Assembly: GCA_023269585.1 (NCBI GenBank)
Contig: JAHFTC010000022.1
Span: 1-44,936, forward strand
DNA length: 44,936 nucleotides
Source of the DNA: Opitutaceae bacterium
GTDB taxonomy: Bacteria > Verrucomicrobiota > Verrucomicrobiia > Opitutales > Opitutaceae
Reading direction: 5' to 3'
Every line of letters starts with the position of its first letter. Position 1 is the first letter of the stretch. The notes under the pieces were generated by a model. That model did no database searches. It was not told the DNA's origin and was given only the letters and a program-made list of their open reading frames with translations. Below, piece by piece: positions 6,861 to 14,053 of this stretch. Both the position numbers and the translations under genes were made by a program.

Positions 6861-8993
6861 TTACGGGGAGGTTGTCTCGGCCCATTGGAAACAGGCGCCG
6901 TCCTTTCGGTCCGGATTCGCACCGGGGGACTCGGCGGAGTAGGGCTCGCCGGTCTGCGGGTGGATCCCGACATGGCGGTGCGTCTTCAGCGACAACAGCA
7001 TGCACTGGCCGCGGAGCATATCCTGCCATTGGAAGAGGCTGCCGGCGGTTTCCTCCTTGGTGAGCCGCACGTCACCGGAGAGGCCGAGGCCCATCACGGT
7101 GACGAAACCGCTGCCGTCGAGCGCCTCGAGCGCCACGCGGCCCTGGCCGCGGTCGTGCACGCGGAAACGGGCGCCGGCGCTCTGCGCCTCCTTCGAGTCG
7201 GGCGGGGTCGAGTGCAGCATGCCGTGCGGGTTGGCCCAGGCGATGGAGCCGTTGCCGAGGTTCGTCAGTGTAATGACTTTTCCGAGCGGCAGGTTCTGCG
7301 AACGATCGGCAAACGGTTCGTCGACGCGGAAGGTGTCGAAGTCGGCGTAGCCGCCCTCGCGGCCGGCCGTGTTGTACGCAAAGAGCGCGTAGCGCGGCCC
7401 CTGGAACGTTTTGAGCTGGAACGGCAGCCGGATCGAGGTGCCGACCGGGGTGAAGGCCACGCCGTCGGTGCTGAAGCTCAGTTGTGCGAGGTCGTCGTCG
7501 TAGTTGCCGGTCGCGCGCAGTTGCACGCGGGCGGAGGCGAGCGGTTGCTCGACGGTCTCGTCGGTCAACTGGTTGTAGCAGCGGAGCACGAGGCCATCCG
7601 CGGTGCGCGCGACTCCGATCCACGCACAGGGGATGTTGAGCAGGCCGAGGCCGGCGATGTCGCCGGGTTGCAGTGCGGAAGCGTCGAGCTCGACGGTCGC
7701 GGTCGACTCGGGGCCGACGACTCGCTGGGTGAGCGTGTTGCGTGCGAGGAGGAACTGATCCGCCGCCAGCGTATGCAGGCGCAGGGCGCCCGGTTTTTCG
7801 GATAGCGACCAATTCGCGGATACGGGGGCATGGTTCCATTGCCAGATCGGCAGGAGCTTCGGGCCGGAAAAGTCATCGCTGCGTTGGTACGGGGCGGTGG
7901 GTGCGACCTTGGCGGCGACCGCGGGCTTGAGCCACGTGCGCGGGGAGCGGCCGAGGTTGCCGGGCAGGCCGAAGTACGGCCAGCCGTCCTGCCACGTGAC
8001 CGGCGACAGGAACGTGGTGCGGCCCACGGACTTGAAGTCCATCATTGAAAGGCCCCACCACTCGCCGTTGGGCAGATCGACGATGCCGCCCTGATGAAGC
8101 GGCGTGGCGCCGAACTCGTTGTCGCCCGGTTTGGAGAGGTCGAACTTCGCTCCCGGGCCCGGCACGGGGCCGCGTTGGCCGACATTGCCGCACCACCAAC
8201 CGCGTTGGGTGCCCATGGTTTCGCGGGCGCTGATGACCACGGTCTCGTAGGGGCCGTCGATCTTGTCGGCGCGGGCGCACTGCATGCGGCCGACGGGGGC
8301 GTAGTTGGCGCTGATGATGGTGTACTTGCCGTTGATCTTGTAGAAATGGTGGCCTTCGCCCATCGCCTCGCTGGCGGGAATGATCGTGCGCTCGCTGCCT
8401 TCGATGACGCCGCTGAGGTCCGGCTTGAACTCGATGAGCTTCACGCCCGCGTACTCGAAGACGGCGTAGATGCGCCCGTCGTCGTCGAACAATACGGACA
8501 GATCATGGATTCCGCGGTCGAGGCTGCGGTGTTCCCATGGGCCGGCGGGATTGCGGCTGGAGAAGATCTGCAGGCCCTGGCCGTTGATGTTGGAGAAGAT
8601 GTAGAAGGTCCCGTTGTGATGACGGATGCACGGGGCCCAGATGCCCTGTCCGTAGATGTTCTTTCCTTCCTCGAGGCGATACGGCGGGCCGAAATCGAGT
8701 TTCTCCGCGGCGTAGCTGAGGAACTCCCAGTTCACCAGATCCTTGGAGTGGAGGACCACGAGGCTGGGCATCGCGTGCATCGTGGTGCCGGCGAGGTAGA
8801 AATCGTCGCCCACGCGGATCACGTCGGGGTCGGAAAACTCGTCATAGAAGAGTGGATTCGTAAAGGTGCCGTTGCCGTTGTCGGGCATCCAGGTGGTGCG
8901 CGGCGCGGTTTCAGGCGAGGCGCCGGAGGCGGGAGCGGCGACAAAGGCCGCGAGCGCCAGCAGCGCGAGGGGCAGGCGAGGGGAGAGGAGCAT
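6861..8993 (-). CDS. Exported GH43 beta-xylosidase/arabinofuranosidase with two C-terminal modules
   Basis: A 710-residue protein with a signal peptide (MLLSPRLPLALLALAAFVAAP). The five-bladed propeller covers about residues 40-350. It has the usual triad: Asp55 in SDPDVIRVG, Asp164 in IHDLSVLFDDDG and Glu213 in MGEGHHFYK. About residues 365-560 form a concanavalin-like beta-sandwich (SDDFSGPKLLPIWQWNH onward), as in many xylan-active GH43 enzymes. About residues 580-710 form a further domain with repeated FRVHDRGQGRVALEAL, LFQW and MLLSLKTHRHVGI strands. That pattern suggests a beta-trefoil resembling fascin or a ricin-type lectin. Likely substrates are beta-xylosyl or alpha-L-arabinosyl ends on xylan. 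It lies between GH51 and GH97 with short gaps of 45 and 19 bases. Confidence 0.88.
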   Translation of the reverse strand: MLLSPRLPLALLALAAFVAAPASGASPETAPRTTWMPDNGNGTFTNPLFYDEFSDPDVIRVGDDFYLAGTTMHAMPSLVVLHSKDLVNWEFLSYAAEKLDFGPPYRLEEGKNIYGQGIWAPCIRHHNGTFYIFSNINGQGLQIFSSRNPAGPWEHRSLDRGIHDLSVLFDDDGRIYAVFEYAGVKLIEFKPDLSGVIEGSERTIIPASEAMGEGHHFYKINGKYTIISANYAPVGRMQCARADKIDGPYETVVISARETMGTQRGWWCGNVGQRGPVPGPGAKFDLSKPGDNEFGATPLHQGGIVDLPNGEWWGLSMMDFKSVGRTTFLSPVTWQDGWPYFGLPGNLGRSPRTWLKPAVAAKVAPTAPYQRSDDFSGPKLLPIWQWNHAPVSANWSLSEKPGALRLHTLAADQFLLARNTLTQRVVGPESTATVELDASALQPGDIAGLGLLNIPCAWIGVARTADGLVLRCYNQLTDETVEQPLASARVQLRATGNYDDDLAQLSFSTDGVAFTPVGTSIRLPFQLKTFQGPRYALFAYNTAGREGGYADFDTFRVDEPFADRSQNLPLGKVITLTNLGNGSIAWANPHGMLHSTPPDSKEAQSAGARFRVHDRGQGRVALEALDGSGFVTVMGLGLSGDVRLTKEETAGSLFQWQDMLRGQCMLLSLKTHRHVGIHPQTGEPYSAESPGANPDRKDGACFQWAETTSP

Positions 8994-9038
8994 GGCGGGA
9001 AGGCGTTCGGACGATGATGAAAGGGCGACGGACGGGGA

Positions 9039-11063
9039 CTACTCTCGGCGCCGGAGGCGCAGGACAGTGAGGGAATTGGTCGGGAACTCGCGGGTGAAGC
9101 TCGCGCCGACTTCGGACGCGGTGACGACCGGGACCGCGGCGGGCGGCTGGCCATCTTCGTTGGCAACATCGGCATTGGCACCCGTGAGCACGGTGGCGGT
9201 GAGGCGGTACTTCGACGCGGCCGGGCCGGCGAGCGCGAGCGTGGCCGAGAAACCGCGCTCCTCGCCGTTGACGACCTTCACGATCACATCACCCGAAGCG
9301 GAGTCGCGCACGACCGAGCTCGTCAGCCGCACACCCGTGGGTACGCCGGCGAGCGAGGCCGGCAGCAACGTGTCGCCGCTGTTGGTGCCGAAGAGGCGCT
9401 GCACTTCGTAGTTGAGCGTCGGATAGACGGAAGTGGCGTCGAAGTAGATCAGATCCGGGTGCCACTGGGTGTGCCCGCGGCGGGCGAGCAGCGGGGCGTA
9501 GGAGGCGAACTGCACGACGTCGCCGTTGCGCTCGAAGCTGGTGAGGCCGGCGGCCTCGGCGAGTGCGGAGCGCAGGGTGCTGCGGGTCTTGTCGGTGTCG
9601 TGAGCGGCGTATTCGCCCACGTAGACCTTGGCGCCTTTCCGGTCGTAGTTCTCGTAGCGCGCAAGGTTGTCCCAGAACCATTGGGGCGACACGTAGTAGT
9701 GCTCGTCGACGAGGGGAAGCTCGAGCTCGCGGGCGAAGGCCCAGCCGTGGTCGAAATCCTCGCCGGTGGCGAACGGTCCGGAGGTGCCGACGATGACGAT
9801 CTCGGGATGTTTCGCCTGCAGGACGTCGAAGATCATGCGGAAGCGTTCGCGGAACTCGGGCGTGATCGCGTCCTCGTTGCCCACGCCGAGGTATTTCAGA
9901 CCGAAGGGATCCGGGTGTCCGGCGGCGGCGCGGATGGCGCCCCATTTGGAATCGGCGGGGCCGTTCGCCCACTCGATCAGATCGAGGATGTCCTGGATAT
10001 AGGCGGGCATCTCGTCGAGCGGCAGGCCCTCCTGGCCGCGGCCGGGCGAGTCGCCAGCGTGCTGGCAACACACTCCGGCGGATACGACGGGAAGCGGCTT
10101 GGCGCCGATGTCCTCGCAGAACTGGAAGAACTCGAAATAGCCGAGGCCGAAGGTCTGGTAGTAGCCCCAGAGGTTGCGCTTGGCGCGTCGCTGCTCGACG
10201 GGGCCGACGGTTTCCTTCCAGTTGTAGAAGTCATGGGCGCCCGAGCCATGCACGAGACAACCGCCGGGGAAGCGCAGGAACTTCGGCTGGAGGTCGGCGA
10301 TCGTCTCCGCGAGATCGCGGCGCAGGCCGTTGGCGCGGCCCTTGAAAGTGTTGGCGGGGAAGAGCGAAACCATGTCGAGGGCGAGGCCGCCCTGGGCGTG
10401 CGCGAGCAGGACGAAGCGGGCCTCGGGATCGGCGCGCTGCGGAGTGAGCGTCGCGGCGTATTTCGTCCACGCACGGCCGGTGACCTCGAGTGGCGCCTCG
10501 GCGAGCACGGTGCCGTCCTTGGCCTGCAACTGGAGCGTCACCGGCATCGTTTTGCTCTGGTCGATCGTCGCCCCGCCGCTCCACTTGATGCCATTGAAAG
10601 GCTGGTACGCCCAGAACGAGGCCGCGTAGCTGCGGCCCGCCTCGACCCGGATCTGATCGAACCCGCGATTGGCGATGCCGACTCCGGTGCCCGGCGCGAG
10701 CACGGTGAGGAGCAGGTAGTGCGGGTTGTGGCGGTGGAGCGGGCGGTAGTCACCGAGCCCGAGGTGGCCGTCTCCGCCGGCGGTCTTCACGAGATCCCAG
10801 CCGAAGAAGGGACCCCAGTCGGCCTGGGCGGTGGCCGTGTATTCGAAGGAACGATTCTGGATCAGTTCGGCGTACAGACCACCGTCGGCCGCGTAGTTGA
10901 GGTCCTCGAAGAAGACGCCGACGAGGTCGGGGCTGATTGCCTTGCCCGGGGCGGCGAGGTCGATCTCGAGGCGCAGCGGCGTGGCCGGTTCCGCAGCGTG
11001 CGCGGCGGAGGGGAGCAGGAGCGAGCCGGCGAACAGAAGAGCGGCGGTCGGGGAGGTGCGCAT
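9039..11063 (-). CDS. Exported GH51 alpha-L-arabinofuranosidase
   Basis: A 674-residue enzyme that releases alpha-L-arabinofuranose from arabinoxylan or arabinan. It has a signal peptide (residues 1-23), then the family opening SPDLVGVFFEDLNYAADGGLYAELIQNRSFE. A carbohydrate-binding-like insert of about 140 residues is followed by the catalytic barrel. The acid/base is Glu397 in GVGNED and the nucleophile is Glu484 in VYVGEYAAH. The GNED form and the N-terminal insert resemble the plant-like, secreted branch of GH51 rather than the short cytoplasmic AbfA branch. A 192-base gap containing a strong hairpin separates it from the upstream GH3 gene. The GH43 gene follows 45 bases later. Confidence 0.93.
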   Translation of the reverse strand: MRTSPTAALLFAGSLLLPSAAHAAEPATPLRLEIDLAAPGKAISPDLVGVFFEDLNYAADGGLYAELIQNRSFEYTATAQADWGPFFGWDLVKTAGGDGHLGLGDYRPLHRHNPHYLLLTVLAPGTGVGIANRGFDQIRVEAGRSYAASFWAYQPFNGIKWSGGATIDQSKTMPVTLQLQAKDGTVLAEAPLEVTGRAWTKYAATLTPQRADPEARFVLLAHAQGGLALDMVSLFPANTFKGRANGLRRDLAETIADLQPKFLRFPGGCLVHGSGAHDFYNWKETVGPVEQRRAKRNLWGYYQTFGLGYFEFFQFCEDIGAKPLPVVSAGVCCQHAGDSPGRGQEGLPLDEMPAYIQDILDLIEWANGPADSKWGAIRAAAGHPDPFGLKYLGVGNEDAITPEFRERFRMIFDVLQAKHPEIVIVGTSGPFATGEDFDHGWAFARELELPLVDEHYYVSPQWFWDNLARYENYDRKGAKVYVGEYAAHDTDKTRSTLRSALAEAAGLTSFERNGDVVQFASYAPLLARRGHTQWHPDLIYFDATSVYPTLNYEVQRLFGTNSGDTLLPASLAGVPTGVRLTSSVVRDSASGDVIVKVVNGEERGFSATLALAGPAASKYRLTATVLTGANADVANEDGQPPAAVPVVTASEVGASFTREFPTNSLTVLRLRRRE

Positions 11064-11210
11064 GGGAAGCGAGCTGGCTACGGCGGGGGACGCGGACGAT
11101 GTGAACCAATGGGGAACCGCACGCGGGACAACGGCGACATGGCGGCTACTTGACAGTGAAGCCGGCCGCTTCGGTGGCTGTGCCCAGGGGGGGCGGGCGC
11201 CGGCGGAGAA

Positions 11211-11237
11211 GCGCCTCCCCCTTCCCGGGGGAGGCGC
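11211..11237. terminator. Strong 11-bp hairpin between GH3 and GH51, terminator-like or processing site
   Basis: GCGCCTCCCCC and GGGGGAGGCGC pair perfectly around the loop TTCCC, starting 19 bases past the GH3 stop codon. No U-run follows on the minus strand. It may therefore be an attenuating or RNA-stabilising structure rather than a complete rho-independent terminator. I saw no convincing promoter for GH51 in the rest of the gap (11064-11210). Confidence 0.6.
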
Positions 11238-11255
11238 GGGCAGTGCCCAGCGCGA

Positions 11256-13994
11256 TCAGCGCGGGGTGATCGTGAACGGCAGCGTCTGACGAATATCGTC
11301 GGAGGCGGCGCCGATCAGGAGTTCGTAGGCGCCCGGCTCGACCACGTACTGTTTGGCCGCTTCGTCCCAATAGCGCAGGCGGGCGGCGGGCACCTCGATC
11401 GTGATTTTCTGGGACGCACCTTGTTTCAAGCTCACGCGATCGAAGCCGCAGAGAGCGAGCTTCGGCTGCGGGACCTTGGAGTTCACATGGCGGTAGTAAA
11501 CCTGCACCACGTCGTCGCCGTCGCGCGTGCCGGTGTTCTTTACGGTGAGCGAAACCTTCAACGTGCCGTCGGGTGCGATCTTCTTCGCGGCCAGTCGTGT
11601 GCGGGCGTACTTGAAGGAGGTGTAGCTCAGGCCGTGGCCGAAGGCCCAGAGCGGTTTGCCCTCGAAGTAGCGATACGTGCGGCCCTTCATCGCGTAGTCG
11701 GTGAAGCTCGGGAGGTCGGCGGTGGAACGGTAGAAGGTGATCGGCAGATGGCCGGACGGATTGACCGCGCCGAAGAGCACCTCGGCGACGGCGAGGCCGC
11801 CGGACTGGCCGGGATACCACGCCTGCAGGATCGCCGGGAGATGCTCGGCCTCCCACGGCAACGCCATGGCGGAGCCGCTGCAGTTGACCATGACCATCGG
11901 CTTGCCGGTGGCGTGCAGGGCCTTGACGAGGTCGGACTGTTCGCCGGGCAGCTCGATGGAGTCACGGTCGAAGCTCTCGCCTTCCTGGGCTGGCGTGATG
12001 CCGCCGACGTAGACGATCAGGTCGGCGGTGGCGGCGATCGCGAGGGCCTCGGCCTTGAGCTCGGCGACCGGGCGATCGGTCGTGTTGTCCTGGCCGCTCC
12101 AGGGGGCTTCGCCGGGCTTGGTCGTGATCGGACTGCCGAGGGCCGACGTGATCTCGAGGCCCGGGCCGGCCAGTTGCTGGATGCCGGCCAGAATCGACAC
12201 GGGCTTCGAGGAGGAACCGTGGTAGTTGCCCTCGAGCATGGACTTCGAATCGCCGTTGGGCCCGATGACCGCGATGCGTTGGTATTTGGAGCGATCGAGC
12301 GGGAGGATGCCGTCGTTCTTCAGCAGCACCAGCGACTGCCGGGCGAGCTCCAGCGCGACCTGGTTGTGCTCGGGCGTGTCGTTGTCGGCGATCGTGTAGC
12401 GGTTGAACGGCACCCGGTCGGCCGGGTCGAACAGGCCGAGGCGGAAGCGGGTCCAGAGCGTGCGGTAGAGCGCATGGTCGATCTCCGGTTCGGTGACCAG
12501 GCCTTGTTGGACGGAACGCGCCAAGGCGTTGTAGTCACCACCGCAACACAGGTTGCAACCGGCCTGGATCGCGAGGGCCGCGCCCTGCTCCGGCGTGTCC
12601 ACGTAGTTGTGTTGCGTCTTGCCGTAGATGTCGCGCACGGCGTCGCAGTCGGAGACGACGTAGCCGTCGAAGCCCCATTGCTTGCGCAGCAGGTCGTCGA
12701 GCAGGAACTTACTGGCGGTGGCGGGGACGCCGTTGATCGCGTTGTAGGCGCTCATGACGCCGGCGACCTTTCCTTCGCGCACCACGCGCTCGAACTGCGG
12801 CAGGTAGGTCTCGTAGAGGTCGCGCTCCGACACCACAGCGTTGAAACGGTGCCGCTCACGCTCCGGGCCGCTGTGCACGGCGAAGTGCTTGGCGCAGGCC
12901 ATTGCCAACATGTGCCGGGGGTCGTCGCCTTGGATGCCCTTGACGAACTCGACCCCGATCTCGGCGGTGAGGAACGGATCCTCGCCGTAGGTCTCCTGAC
13001 CGCGGCCCCAGCGCGGGTCGCGGAAGATGTTGATGTTCGGTGTCCAGAAAGTCAGGCCGGCCCACCACTTCGAGTCGCCGTTGTTCTTCGTGGCGTAGTC
13101 GTTGTGCTTGGCGCGTCCTTCCACGCCGATGATCCGGCCTTCCTCGTGAAACAGCGCCGGGTTCCAGGAGGCGGCACCGCCGATCGCCTGCGGGAAGACG
13201 GTGGCGATGCCGTTGTTGGCCACACCGTGCAGGGCTTCGTTCCAGTAGTTGTAGGCGGGCAACCCCAGTCGCGGGATGGCCGGGGCGGCGTTTTGCAATT
13301 GCAGCACCTTTTCGGCGAGCGACATCCGGCGGATCAGGTCGGCGGCGCGCGCCTGCAACGGGAGGGCGGGATCGCGCCAGACCGCGGGCTCCGCGATCTC
13401 CGGCACGAGGCGCGAGGCGGCGGGGAACGAGTCCGCCAGCTCCGAGGCCTGCACGTAGGCCACCGACTCGCCGGCGGTGTTGGTGACGGAGATGGAGTTG
13501 AACTTCGCCGTTCCCCGGCTGGCCACGAAACGGAGCATCAGCGGTCCGCGGAGGGCGTCGTCCAGTTTATCGACCGTGCCGGTGATCGTGTGCACGCGCC
13601 GCGCGCCGCCCGCCGCGGCGAAGAGGTCGACGTCCTTGGCCAGCACGGTCCTTCCGGCGACCACGTCGAACACACGCTCGCCCGGTCCCGTGGCCACGGT
13701 CTCCACGGCGCGGATATCGACGATGTAGGTTCCCTCCGGCAGGCCGCTGATGACCACGGTGAACTTCGCACCGTTGACGTCCTCCTGAAACGCGTCCGTG
13801 CGCGCACCCGCGCCTTCGATGGGGAGCGCGGGCTCCTCCTTGCGGTGAGAGAAGTCACCATTGACGCCGATCTGGGCGGCGCAGGAGCGGCAGATCTCGT
13901 CGGCCGCGTGGGTGGGGGTGGCGACGCCGAGGCTGCCGGCGAACACGAGCGCAAGCACCTGGGCGAACACTAGTCCGGTAGGGAGTTTCTTCAT
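11256..13994 (-). CDS. Exported GH3 beta-xylosidase/beta-glucosidase with N-terminal malectin-like domain
   Basis: A 912-residue protein when started at ATG 13994, which opens a good signal peptide (MKKLPTGLVFAQVLALVFAG). An in-frame ATG at 14039 would add 15 residues without improving it. About residues 30-190 form an extra beta-rich module (GAKFTVVISGLPEGTYIVDIRAVET), probably malectin-like and sugar-binding. The GH3 barrel follows, with the nucleophile Asp449 in VVSDCDAV and the substrate-binding KHF motif in CAKHFAVHSG. The alpha/beta sandwich and a fibronectin-III-like C-terminal domain come after. Residues such as NYWNEALHGVAN and the SGPERERH loop resemble xylan beta-xylosidases (BxlA/XylA-like). 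It lies 59 bases after GH31 and before the 11211 hairpin. Confidence 0.9.
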   Translation of the reverse strand: MKKLPTGLVFAQVLALVFAGSLGVATPTHAADEICRSCAAQIGVNGDFSHRKEEPALPIEGAGARTDAFQEDVNGAKFTVVISGLPEGTYIVDIRAVETVATGPGERVFDVVAGRTVLAKDVDLFAAAGGARRVHTITGTVDKLDDALRGPLMLRFVASRGTAKFNSISVTNTAGESVAYVQASELADSFPAASRLVPEIAEPAVWRDPALPLQARAADLIRRMSLAEKVLQLQNAAPAIPRLGLPAYNYWNEALHGVANNGIATVFPQAIGGAASWNPALFHEEGRIIGVEGRAKHNDYATKNNGDSKWWAGLTFWTPNINIFRDPRWGRGQETYGEDPFLTAEIGVEFVKGIQGDDPRHMLAMACAKHFAVHSGPERERHRFNAVVSERDLYETYLPQFERVVREGKVAGVMSAYNAINGVPATASKFLLDDLLRKQWGFDGYVVSDCDAVRDIYGKTQHNYVDTPEQGAALAIQAGCNLCCGGDYNALARSVQQGLVTEPEIDHALYRTLWTRFRLGLFDPADRVPFNRYTIADNDTPEHNQVALELARQSLVLLKNDGILPLDRSKYQRIAVIGPNGDSKSMLEGNYHGSSSKPVSILAGIQQLAGPGLEITSALGSPITTKPGEAPWSGQDNTTDRPVAELKAEALAIAATADLIVYVGGITPAQEGESFDRDSIELPGEQSDLVKALHATGKPMVMVNCSGSAMALPWEAEHLPAILQAWYPGQSGGLAVAEVLFGAVNPSGHLPITFYRSTADLPSFTDYAMKGRTYRYFEGKPLWAFGHGLSYTSFKYARTRLAAKKIAPDGTLKVSLTVKNTGTRDGDDVVQVYYRHVNSKVPQPKLALCGFDRVSLKQGASQKITIEVPAARLRYWDEAAKQYVVEPGAYELLIGAASDDIRQTLPFTITPR

Positions 13995-14053
13995 AAAGAG
14001 AGAGGGAGAGTGCAGAGGTTTGGGAATGATTGAATGCATTGGTTGCCTGTGCC

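Noticed and set aside
11148..11154. Plus-strand TTGACA as a promoter
   Set aside because: No gene on the plus strand follows and there is no acceptable -10; chance occurrence in a gap.
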